A stretch of 64,000 nt of DNA, taken from Zantedeschia hybrid cultivar. Lineage: Eukaryota; Streptophyta; Magnoliopsida; Alismatales; Araceae. Position numbers and translations under genes: made by a program. The DNA lies in assembly GCA_030544215.1 (NCBI GenBank), contig JARZZO010000012.1, positions 43,191,194 to 43,255,193 of the forward strand, in the 5' to 3' direction. Below, in pieces: positions 45,834 through 56,234 of the stretch. A model generated the notes under the pieces. That model was not told the DNA's origin. It made no database searches and was given only the letters and a program-made list of their open reading frames with translations. The stretch's first letter is position 1; each line of letters starts with the position of its first letter.

Positions 45834-47414
45834 TGTTGGGATTCGGGCGGGACTCGAAAAACACAGCAGAAACAAAATAAACTCCCGACCGATGCCCGCA
45901 GATCCGTTTCGGAATGAAAGTGGTAAAACAAAAAACAAACGGGATGATCTAATCACCATGTACGGATTTGAATTCGCTTTTGTCTCGGTTCCGTCGGGGC
46001 AATGCCGCGAGCCGCACATGCATCCGGCCTCCAACGGTATCTATGCGATCCTCTGCGGTGGTTCGTCCTCGCTCCCTCGTCCGTATTAGCTCGCTCGCGG
46101 AAGATCCGTCGCTGCGACGATGTCTAAAAACTTGCAGATGGAAATTCGTGACTTTCGGGAATCGTGTGCAGCAGAGACGGAGACTATGCCGGCTCCTCGA
46201 ACTGGGGCGCCTAGAGGAGGAGGAGAGAGAAAGGGGGGACGGACAGCAAGAGGAAACCCTGGAGCTTGGCCCAGGATTTCTCAACAGTGCGTATATATTA
46301 AGTCGGCGCGATTTTTCACAACAGTCCTCAACTTAATATAAATCCCGCTTAAATACCACCGACTGAAAACCTTATTGCGTATGACCCTCTAGGCCCATTA
46401 ACCAGTCCCGTTTTTCAGCCCGTTAAGTCCAATAACTAGTTATTGACTTATTGTAATTAATTAATATCTAGATATTAACTAATTACTTAACCGAATTAAC
46501 ATCTCATGTAAATTCAATCGGAGTTCCAATCAAGTTGGGTGCCAAACAACACCGCATGATCCCGGAAGGTAATGGGGCTCAGCAACCCACTCATGGAACC
46601 TGTCCATCCACAGTTACCGCGTGGCTATAATCCTTCGTTCGCACAATACTCTTAAGTTAACCTAAGATATGGTCAACTGTCAAACTCTAGATGGTCAGCT
46701 CACTTGAATTAAACTCCTTTATACGATATATGAAAACACCTTTTCTGATATTATTTCTACTCTGGCCAGAGATTCCTGTGGATCTATACTAGAGCATTCT
46801 CTTTCCAGTTACCTGAGAGCAAATAATCCTCTATTAAACACACAATCAACTTCGAAGGTGTTTCACTGGACCCGATCTTTGACTATTAGAGATCCCGTGG
46901 ATAGGGATTCGTAGGCCCAAGTCAAAGTCCAGAAGTTCACCGACAAGGTATCTTTGGCATCTCAAGTCCAAAGATCAACCACACAACTGTGACGATGAAT
47001 CAAGCCGGTTGACTGTTAGGTAAATTACCTTTCGGCGATTCATGCCTGATCAGTTTAGTGAACTCATTCCCCAATGAGCACCTACAGGTTTACCATTATG
47101 TCTCCACATAAGTGACTAACGAGATCAGTCACCCTCATCATATGAGCTAGAATAACTTGTACTAGTCTTACCGGATGTTTGATGTCATTTTCAAACATCC
47201 TACGACTATGAACAATTAAGAATATGTGTTTATAAGTCATCAGTCTCATTATTATGATCTCATCATAATCTGATGACTATTGCACACATTCATGGACTTC
47301 ATTATGCATAATTATAAAAATGCCAATCTACATAATGAATTTAATGTCATTTGTTAGTGAACCAGATTGAAATAAGTGTCTTATGACTGGCTTAAAGGAC
47401 ACCTATATCTATCA
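45834..47414 (-). mobile_element. B1 right LTR (5' LTR in element sense)
   Basis: It runs from TGTTGGGATTCGGGCGGG to CACCTATATCTATCA, 1,581 bases, with CATAC (47415-47419) after it. It holds the element's promoter on the minus strand. Frames inside (45723-46034, 45949-46336) are not genes. Confidence 0.92.
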
Positions 47415-47530
47415 CATACCTGGCCACGAGCCACTCGGTTGCTGAGATGACCCACAATCTCGGTCAAAACCTCAAGCGTGCGAAGCATGAAACCCAAAGA
47501 CAGCCATTTGGGAGAAGAAGAGGACGCCAT
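47415..47530 (-). pseudogene. Tat-2 antisense ORF, putative first exon
   Basis: A minus-strand ATG at 47528-47530 opens MASSSSPKWLSLGFMLRTLE…, with no stop in 38 codons up to the insertion point. The last codons read GGC CAG GTA TG, which looks like a splice donor (CAG|GTATG). The frame of the decayed ORF at 11806-12790 differs from this one, which an intron would explain; a frameshift is the alternative. The copia B1 insertion lies within the first bases of the putative intron. Confidence 0.35.
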
Positions 47531-48080
47531 GAGGGGTTGGAAGGGTCCTATCTAGGCTTTCTCGCACTTATTTTATACTCAAATGTGGATAGAGATGAAC
47601 ACCCACGCACAAAAGTCCCATGGATGAAAAAAATGAACAAAAACTACATAAAACCATTAGATGGCTAGGTAGATGGCCTTCTGATGCATCAAATGGCCAC
47701 AAGTTTGGCCTTCTGATGGAACCACCAGACGGCCAGATCGATGGCCTTCTAATGCATCAGACGGCCACCAGTCTAGCCTTCTGACGAAAACATTTCAAAA
47801 AAAAAGATGAAAAAAAATGAAAAAATTGTGTGCTTCTTACTTTTATTGCTGATATGATGATCTAACATCTGATTTTACAGGAAGAAGAAGATTGAAGAGT
47901 TTGCATTAGTTTAGAAAATTGGAGGCTAATAACTTAAGGCACATAAACCCATCATCATTTTTGTTAAACTAATGCAAACTTTAAATAAGTTCCCCATCAA
48001 GTGGAGTGGTCCAAAATAGGGTGCAGTATCTGTATCATCCACTTATTAGTCAGCCATGCTCCCCTGCAAAGAGGATCCCG
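47531..48080. mobile_element. Tat-2 3' internal region, non-coding
   Basis: It contains four dyad units (47664-47795), an A-rich stretch, a putative splice acceptor (GATTTTACAG at about 47880), and GAGGCTAATAACTT, the segment shared with 1-840. No gene is visible on the plus strand. Confidence 0.5.
47664..47795. repeat. Four dyads, CAGACGGCCA type, all with 6-nt centres
   Basis: TAGATGGCTA-GGTAGA-TGGCCTTCTG, CAAATGGCCA-CAAGTT-TGGCCTTCTG, CAGACGGCCA-GATCGA-TGGCCTTCTA and CAGACGGCCA-CCAGTC-TAGCCTTCTG. They lie upstream of the antisense ATG and may be in its promoter region. Confidence 0.75.
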
Positions 48081-48190
48081 CGGAGGGGCAGCCGTAGACA
48101 CCCAATTTTGGCCCATTCCATAGACCATTTTGAACTTTATTTGTGTTATCGGGCCTTTATGTTAACCCATTTTTCATTTTTCTGCTCATT
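48081..48190 (+). mobile_element. Tat-2 polypurine tract and truncated 3' LTR
   Basis: CGGAGGGGCA is followed by GC and CGTAGACACCCAATTTTGG, matching the Tat-1 boundary at 829-860 (TG has become CG). Only about 100 bases of LTR are left before copia A3 leader sequence begins. This is a truncated or recombined end. Confidence 0.5.
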
Positions 48191-49309
48191 TGGACCCTTA
48201 ACTATTAATTAGTGTTAATTATTATTTTAAGAGTTAAATTGATAATTAATATTAATTAATTAACTAGTCTAAGAGTTAGATTAGTAAATAATAACAAATT
48301 AGAGTTAATTATTAATTGTGTTAAATTAATAATTAATTTTGATCTATTGATCGAAGAGTTAGATTAGTAAATAATTTTAATACTCTAATTGTTAGATTAT
48401 TAATTTGATTCAATCTAAGTGTTAGATTGTTTAATTATTAGAAGTGTTCTAATTTGCATAGAATAATCTGGAATTTTTTAATTTGGAGTGTGTGCACGTG
48501 TGATGTATGTTTTAAACGCTTTTAAATTAGATTTAATTACGTGTTAAGTTGATTAAAAGAGTTTTTAAAATTCAAATGACAATTTTGATTGGAATCCAGC
48601 TTTCTGAAAGCCAAAATTATTTAATTTTGAAAAACTCCTTTTATTTTAGCCATGTGATGCGCTGAATAATGTGTGGAATGTTTAAAATACACCGTGGTCA
48701 TGGATATGCACTTATTTAATTATTCATGTGATGAATGATGTGTTTGTGTGGATCGTGGATGTGTGATTGGATATTTATTAATTGTTAATAAATAGAGGTA
48801 TCCGTACCTCTCCCTCTCTCAAACTCCGATGTACTTCTATCTCCCCCTCTCTTGTACACGCCAAAAGGCCTTCTTCAATTTACTTGTAATTCTAGAATTA
48901 TTGTAATCTGATCGAGGCAACTGAAGAAGGAGCGAGGACGATCCACTGCTGCAATCAAGAAGGCAATACGATGGAGATCTTTTGCCTTTATATTTGCAGG
49001 GTAGTCTAATATAAATGTTATGTTAGATTGTGTGTATGTTTGGCTGTTGGCTCCAGTCAACCCACTGTGCTATCCATGACCACACTAGATATGTATGTGA
49101 TGCATTGTTTTTAATGTTTGATTGTAAATCAAAGCAAGTATAGTATTTAGTAAATATATAGGATATATTTATATACTATCACCTAGGAGAGACTAAGATA
49201 AAAGTTATCTAAATACCCTCATCTAAACTCTAAGCCATAACGAGAGTAGTTAAGAACTTACCGCGTGGTCCACCATCGTTATCGTCATAGGACTCGAATT
49301 ACTTTAGGC

Positions 49310-49625
49310 AGGTTTCTTGTGTTACCACAAGGCTTGTCTAATTGTGAGGAGAGACTGTGGCTATAGCATTAGATGCCTATATGATCGGGGTAGAGGAACT
49401 ATGTAGCTTTGTTGTGCTATCCACAAGGGCTGCATGCAAATCTATGCTCGTCGCGTAACGATGGTTAGCTTAGACCAGAATTAGTGGTTTGTTGTACTAT
49501 CCACAAGCTCATTAAATCTCTGGGGACCAAAGTTATGATCAGATATTGCAAGGAGTTGCAAGTTTCATGAGATGGGTGCTCTTTGATTGTATTACAGTTT
49601 GTTGTGCTATCCACAAGGCTGTAGT
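49310..49625 (+). promoter_or_regulatory. A3 leader: four hairpins with TTGTGCTATCCACAA apex (first decayed)
   Basis: Units are near 49312 (TTGTGTTACCACAA), 49404, 49490 and 49597. The spacing matches A1 and A2. The single stem-loop at 49038-49062 keeps the TTGGCTC loop with a weaker stem. Confidence 0.62.
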
Positions 49626-49810
49626 GCAAGTCATTGAGATTCTGATCCCCACTAGGAGACTGTCGGCGTCTCCCGTTCTGTATAATTGAGGGTTATATAG
49701 TCCGTCGAAAATTAGTGGGAGTTAAAACTTGAACAAAAGACCATGTCTTGTTTTATATTTAATAATTGAATATCTGCTAAAAGGATTTTATTCATCTCCT
49801 GTAGGTAATA

Positions 49811-50788
49811 ATGTCGTCGAATAACCCACTCCATGACATACTTGATGCCCTTTTGACTTACCTGATCTACTCGGATTGGCTCAGACACTTGAAGAATGTC
49901 TTCAGATCTGAGCAGATTGTCTACGCCCTTAATGCTGATCCTCCTGCTGAATCGGCATTAGATGCCCATGAAGCAGAGATGATAGCTAACGATAAAAGAT
50001 TGAAGGACAAAAGAAAAAGAGTAGTAAAGGGTGACTGTTTCTACTGTAAGCAGAATGGTCACTGGAAGAGGAACTACAAGGAGTTTCTCAACGATAAAGC
50101 TCATAGAAAGGTGAAACTGTCTGAAGCTTCAGATATCTATATGATAGATATCAACTTGTCAGTAAGAGATTCAACATCTTGGGTATTAGATACTGGATGT
50201 GCTTCTCATATCTGCCATGATGTGCAGATGCTGACAAGTAAGCACAAGCTGAGAAAATGCGAGGTGGAATTGAGGCTAGAAAACGACGCAAAAGTAGTTG
50301 TGATTGCTGTTAGGACAACAAACCTCAGTCTTCCATCGGGAGACGTCTTATCATTAGAAGATTGTTATTATGTTCCTAGCATAATAAAGAACATCATATC
50401 AGTATCTTGATTGGACAAGATAGGATATAGGTTGTCTATTAAAAATAGAAGTTGTTCGATTTATTATGGTAATAAATCGATAGCTTCGGCATCTTTAGTC
50501 AATGGACTATATCTCTTAGATGTTTCTTATTACAATCTTCATATTGATAATGTTCTTAAGAAGAACAAAAATTATGTGAACCATACCTACATGTGGCATT
50601 GTAGACTTGGGCATATCGGTGAAAGTAGGTTGCAAAGGTTGCATAAGCATTGTTATTTAACAGCATTCGATTATGAATCGTTTGCGACATATGAATCCTG
50701 CCTTATGGGAAAGATGGCAAAATCTCTATTTACTGGACATGGAGAACGTGGCAAGGACATTTTGGAACTAATACATTCGGATGTATGT
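49811..50788 (+). pseudogene. A3 gag-pol, N-terminal part with stop
   Basis: It starts MSSNNPLHDILDA. The capsid is deleted at the same point as in A1 and A2. The knuckle reads CFYCKQNGHWKRNYKEF: here the second Cys is kept and the last is Tyr. Protease LDTGC is present. A TGA at 50408-50410 replaces Cys (TGT in A1), after which the same frame continues through the HHCC region to HSDVC, where C2 interrupts. Confidence 0.88.
50784..50788. other. TSD TATGT, left of C2
   Basis: TATGT precedes TGTAACGACC and is repeated at 62964-62968. Across the gap the copia integrase sequence continues (HSDVCGPMST). Confidence 0.95.
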
Positions 50789-53143
50789 TGTAACGACCCG
50801 CCACCCTATAATCGGGGATCCGATTACTAAATGGGTACCGAATCATTAATTTGGAACCAAACCAGGATCTAGTAAGTCTGGGAAATAAATAATAAACTAA
50901 GCTAAACATTCACATCGCATTGAATTGAAATGAATGTGAAGGAATTAAAATTATTACAATGCGACTAGATACAGCAAATAATTACATACTCCAACTGAAA
51001 GAAATAATTAAACATACAGGCCAGAAAATAAATAACAACTACATCCGGGCATACCACCCCAGAACAACCGCTGAAGACGCTCAACACACGGCCGCACACG
51101 CTGCTCTAGGTCTGTTGGGAGTCCTCACCTGAAAACCGCAGGGGGTGAGTCTCAAGACAAGACTCAGTAGGGATCCTTCGATCCCCACTGCCCACGCACA
51201 CACCCACAAGTGCAAAGTACAACTAACGGTAAAGTAACGAGCACAGTTGTAAGTACAATTCCTAATTCTCAACGTGGAATCACATGCAATCGAAAATATA
51301 ATAAACATGCACATTCTAAACCAGCCGACTAGGGAACCCACAACCGCCGTCTCGGTAGAGCTCGCCAACCACACAAACAACGGTGGGAAAACCTCGACCC
51401 GCTGAGGCCAAGCAGTAACCCCTCGGATAGCACACTAGCAACTCCGGCCCAACCGGCTCAGGTGGCTACTCCTTCCCTCAGCATGAGTGACTCTCCGAAT
51501 GTACCACTCCGACACCGGTACTAGCTGACCCCGGGGTTCACCAGGTGACCCTCTCTCACTAGGCGTCACCCCGCCCACGCCCCCACCGGCGTTGTGCTCA
51601 CGCCCCCACCAGCACAGGGTGATAAAGCGCTACAATGTCACTCCAGGTCCACAGTAACACAAAACCCAGCACAGTACGATCCGGTCACGTGAAAAGTGTG
51701 CGATCGCACGACACACATGTAGTATCGTCCGGTCATGAAGAATCTATCTCTACCGGGTACACTAAAGCATGCACTAATCATCCGTCTAACAGTATGAATA
51801 CATTTTATTGGCATGAATTAGTGAGGTTCTGTCTTGAATCGCGTCGCCCAAGGCCGACGCCATTCAAGCTCCAAGTACAGGTTCATGTAAAACAGTCTTC
51901 AGAATCAGGCCCTAAAACGCGTCGACACCAGTGGTCGCCTTTTAAAAGGCGTCGACATCCTCAGACGCCATTTAACACAGAAATCCAGAAATTCCAAAGA
52001 AATTACCCAGGGGATTTCTGCCTTAAAAGGCGTCATGGCTGCCCGACGCTATTCAAAACGCGTCGCCCACCCATGATGTCTTTTAGTCCCAGAATCCCGA
52101 ACTGGCAGACTCTCAGTCAGGCGATTCCTGTCTAAAAGGCGTCGTGATTGACCGACGCCGTTCAAGAAAGGCGTCGTCCATGCACGACGTCTTTCAACCC
52201 CCAGGAACCAGAGTTGCCATGAGCCCGAGGGCTCCCTTTTCAACCCAAACAACCCCAAAATCACCCAAAAACAGAGGAGAAAGAGGGACAATACAATCCA
52301 CAGGAAATCACATTTATAGCAAATCCCCCATATCATCAAAAGAGCACCTAAACATGCTCATTCTTCCCCCCCCAAAACCAGAGATCCATAATCATGCTTG
52401 AACGGTAAAAACTTGGTTAAAACGCGATGATGTGGGAACCGTCACCCTACCGGACACTTGAACGCCTCCGAGCTTCAAGCCGTCCACCCGACTCGCCCCA
52501 CGCCGCCGCCGGTACCGCCGTGGTCGTCCTTGCTCCACCGTGACGTCGGCCGCCGTCCGGAGAGTAGAACGCCGCAGTGGAGATGGAGGTGGTAGTGGTA
52601 GGAGCTAGGTAGAGGATAGAGTGGAGGGAGAGGTGAAATGGTGGGAGGAAAAGAGGGAGGCGGAGGAATCGCCGCCGAGTTCGCCGGAGGGGAAGGAGAG
52701 AAAGAGAGAAGGAGAAAATGAGGGAAAGAAGGAGGGTTCGCGGGGTTAACCAGAGACTGGCTAAAACGCGTCGACATCCACGGACGTCTATCAGGTGATG
52801 TGACGGCCACTCTGACAAGTTTCTGAAACGCGTCGATCGAGGTAGACGCCGTTCAGCCGACATGTCAGGGCCGTACTCTGACACACCCAGAGTCGCAGTC
52901 TGAAAGGCGTCGTCCTACGTGGACGCCGTTCAGACGACTCGACAGGGCCGTACACTTCGCGGCCCAAAGCCAGCCCACGTGGCACCCACATGGCAGAAGC
53001 TAAAACGCGTCTGCAACGGTGGACACCGTTTAAACCGCGTCGAGCGGGCTCGACGCGAAACAACACAGAGTTCCAGACCCCACTAGGGCCAGAACTACAG
53101 GGTCCGACCCCGAAAACCGAATCCGAAAGCCTCAGTCCTTACA
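50789..53143 (-). mobile_element. C2 left LTR (3' LTR in element sense)
   Basis: It runs from TGTAACGACCCGCC to CTCAGTCCTTACA. It contains twelve dyad units. The frames at 51081, 51635, 52049 and 52447 are non-genic and recur in the other LTR. Confidence 0.95.
51835..53062. repeat. Twelve 32-bp dyads (11-10-11) in the C2 left LTR
   Basis: Unit starts are 51835, 51913, 51943, 52024, 52054, 52133, 52165, 52762, 52824, 52901, 53001 and 53031. Arms follow TRAAANGCGTC / GACGCCNTTYA. Every centre is exactly 10 nt and most differ (GCCCAAGGCC, GACATCCTCA, ATGGCTGCCC, GTGATTGACC, GATCGAGGTA, GAGCGGGCTC). Three doublets are spaced by exactly 30 bp. Confidence 0.9.
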
Positions 53144-53160
53144 TTCTCCCCCCCTTAAAA
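53144..53160 (-). other. C2 polypurine tract
   Basis: On the minus strand it reads CTTTTAAGGGGGGGAGAA, directly before the LTR start TGTAAGGACTGAGG. Confidence 0.85.
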
Positions 53161-53230
53161 GAATTTCGCCCCCGAAATTGACTGCTATAATTAACAAGGT
53201 CAAAACAGGGATACAAGTTCACAAGGAAAC

Positions 53231-56200
53231 TTACGAAAAGAGGTAAGGGAACTGTTCCTGCATCTCATCCTCTCGTTCCCAGGTTGCCTCACCTCCGGAG
53301 CGATACTGCCAAATCACCTTGACCAAAGGTACAATCTTGTTCCGCAGGACCTGTTCTCTGCGATCCTCAATACGAACAGGATACTCTGGAAAGGACAGGT
53401 CCTCAGCGACCTCCAACTCTGAAAAATCCAACACATGAGACGGATCCTGAACATACTTTCTTAGCAAGGAAACATGGAACACATCGTGCACTCCTGCAAG
53501 ACTGGGCGGCAAGGCCAGTTGATACGCGGTTTCCCCAATTCGAGCAAGAATGGGAAAAGGCCCAATATATCGCGGACTCAACTTGCCTCGCTTCCCGAAT
53601 CTTATCACACCCTTGGAGGGTGAGACTCGGAGAAACACGTGGTCCCCAACCTCAAACTCAAGCGGTCTCCGTCGGACGTCAGCATAACTCTTCTGCCTAC
53701 TCTGAGCTGCGGTCAACCTCTGCCGAACTGTCCTGGCAATCTTAGCACATTGCTGCACTAACTCTGGTCCCGTTATCTGTCTTTCACCGATCTCGGACCA
53801 ACATACCGGAGATCGACACGGCCGCCCATACAAAGCCTCGTAAGGTGCCATGCCGATACTGGAATGGTAACTGTTGTTGTAGGCAAACTCTACAGTGGAC
53901 AAATGCTGCTCCCAAGAACCTCCCCAGTCTAGGCAACATGCCCTGAGCATATCCTCCAAGGTCTGAATGGTCCTCTCCGACTGTCCATCGGTCTCGGGAT
54001 GGTAGGCCGAACTGAAAGCCAACTGAGTGCCCAAGGCCTTCTGAAAACTCTTCCAGAATCTGGAAGTAAACCTCGGATCTCGATCTGATACGATGGACAA
54101 AGGTACCCCGTGCAAGGAGATGATCCGGTCTACAAACAATTTTGCCAGCTTGCCGACTGACCAGTCCTTCCTAATAGCTAGGAAGTGTGTCGACTTGGTC
54201 AGCCGATCAACGATGACCCAGATGGCGTCTCTCCTGCTAGGGGATGCAGGCAATCCCATCACAAAGTCCTTCGTCACGTGCTCCCATTTCCATTCTGGAA
54301 TCGGCAAGGGCTGCAGCAACCCTCCAGGTCTCTGATGCTCGGCTTTAACTTGCTGACAAGTCATACATCTAGCCACATATTCAGCCACATCTTTCTTCAT
54401 ACCGGGCCACCAGAAGTGCCTCCTCAAACAATGATACACCTTCGTTGTCCCTGGATGCACTGCATATCTCGAACGGTGCGCCTCATCAAGAACACATCTG
54501 CGCACGTCCTCCTCAGTCGGGACATAAAGTCTGCCTCTGAACCTGACAGTGCCGTCATCCCATAATTCCACCTTTGACCTCTAGAGAATCTGTGGTAACT
54601 CAGCATCTGCCCTCTGAGCTTCAATCACAGCATGATACACAGCTGGTCTCACAGTCAAGCTGACCAATACGGCTCTGTCCTCTTCACGTGGAACTCTAAA
54701 AGAAGATTCCACAACCTGCTCGAACAATTTCCATTCTCGAATCATAAGGTGTGACATGACCGTCTTCCGACTCAAGGCGTCCGCCACTACATTTGCCTTG
54801 CCCGGATGATAAGAAAGGTCAAAGTCATAATCCTTGATAAACTCCATCCACCTCCGCTGCCTCAGATTCAGGTCTCTCTGAGTGAACACATATTTCAAGC
54901 TCTTGTGATCGGTGAAAACCTGAAATTTCTCTCCATATAAGTAATGCCTCCAAATCTTAAGTGCAAACACCACGGCTGCAAGTTCTAAGTCATGGGTAGG
55001 ATAGTTCTCCTCATGTTTCTTCAGCTGCCGAGAAGCATAAGCAACTACCTTGCCATGCTGCATTAGGACTGCGCCCAAACCTCGACGGGACGCATCTGAG
55101 TAAACCACGAATCCACCTGTTCCAGATGGAAGCACCAGCACTGGGGCTGATGTGAGGCGAGCTTTTAACTCCACAAAGCTCTGCTCACATTCCTCGGTCC
55201 ACACAAAACGAACTCCCTTTCGAGTCAACCTCGACAAGGGGGCCGCTATAGAAGAAAACCCCTGAACAAACCGCCTGTAATAACCAGCAAGCCCCAGAAA
55301 GCTCCTGATCTCAGTCACTGAAGTCGGCCTGCTCCAATCTATCACCGCCTCGATCTTGGCTAGATCCACTGCGATGCCCTCACCAGAAATGACATGCCCA
55401 AGAAAGTGCACCTTGTCTAGCCATAATTCGCATTTGCTGAACTTGGCATAGAGTTGGTGCTCCCTTAGGACCTGCAACAGCACCCGAAGATGAGTGGCGT
55501 GCTCTTCCTCAGAAGAAGAATATATCAAAATATCATCGACGAATACCACCACAAACTGATCCAGATAGGCCCTAAAGACTCGGTTCATTAAATCCATAAA
55601 GGCTGCCGGAGCATTGGTCAAGCCGAAGGGCATAACCAAAAACTCATAGTGTCCATACCGAGTTCTAAAAGCCGTCTTACTAACATCAACATCACGGATC
55701 CTCATCTGGTAATATCCAGATCTCAGGTCAATCTTGGAAAACACCCTCGCAGACTGCAGTTGATCCATCAAATCATCGATCCTTGGAAGCGGGTACTTAT
55801 TCTTTATTGTCACCTGGTTCAGCTGCCTATAATCGATGCACAATCTCAGAGAACCATCCTTCTTTCTGACAAACAGAACTGGAGCGTCCCATGGAGATGT
55901 ACTGGGACGAATGAAACCCTTATCCAGCAACTCCTGCAATTGCGCCTTCAACTCAGCGAGTTCGGCTGGCGCCATCCGATACGGAGCCTTAGACAAGGGC
56001 GCCGTACCTGGTGCAAGCTCGATGGTAAACTCGACCTCTCGCTGAGGAGGAAGGCCAGGCAGCTCCTCAGGAAACACATCTACAAAGTCACACACTACTG
56101 GCACCTCCCAAGGACTGGGACTAACACGGACGTCAGAAACAACAACAGAGGCAAGGAAAGCCTCACAGCCACCAGTAAGCAATCTTCATGCCTTAAAGGC

Positions 56201-56234
56201 AGAAATGAGAATACCACGAGAAGAAGGCCAAATA
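53231..56234 (-). pseudogene. pol: C2 pol: RT, RNase H, integrase, chromodomain (one stop)
   Basis: The minus-strand frame is in phase with gag across the solo LTR. RT shows KDGSLRLCIDYRQLN and FVDDILIYS (FVDD at 55532-55543); RNase H shows VYSDASRRGLGAVL and LTR-type HDLELAAVVFAL; integrase has an HHCC finger (HPGTTKVYHCLRRH … CMTCQQVK), DFVMGLP, SDRDPRFTSRFW and HPETDGQSERTIQ; the C-terminus (LRNKIVPLVKVIWQ … EATWEREDEM) is chromodomain-like. One TAG at 54581-54583 lies between RNase H and integrase. All catalytic motifs I can recognise are kept. Confidence 0.93.

Larger units (their letters stand above)
12896..47414 (-). mobile_element. Ty1/copia element B1, outermost member of the nest
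   Basis: LTRs are at 12896-14475 and 45834-47414, the primer site is at the right end (minus orientation) and the polypurine tract at the left. The internal region is 14476-18078 plus 43375-45833, split by the gag-only chromovirus at 18079-43369. The coding part has decayed: no frame exceeds about 90 codons. Copy B2 shares its sequence and its RT-inactivating state. TSD is CATAC. Confidence 0.9.
48190..50788 (+). mobile_element. Ty1/copia element A3, left part (5' LTR and early leader missing)
   Basis: It begins in the AT-rich leader at a point matching about 34440 of A2, has the stem-loop at 49038-49062 and four hairpins at about 49310-49620, then the gag-pol start at 49811. It is interrupted at 50788 by chromovirus C2 and resumes at 62969. 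The 5' junction with the Tat-2 LTR has no duplication that I can see. Confidence 0.85.

Noticed and set aside
51835..53062. CRISPR-like array (repeats with variable spacers)
   Set aside because: Units are inverted, not direct, centres are 10 nt, distances between units vary, and the host is a plant retrotransposon LTR with no cas genes.
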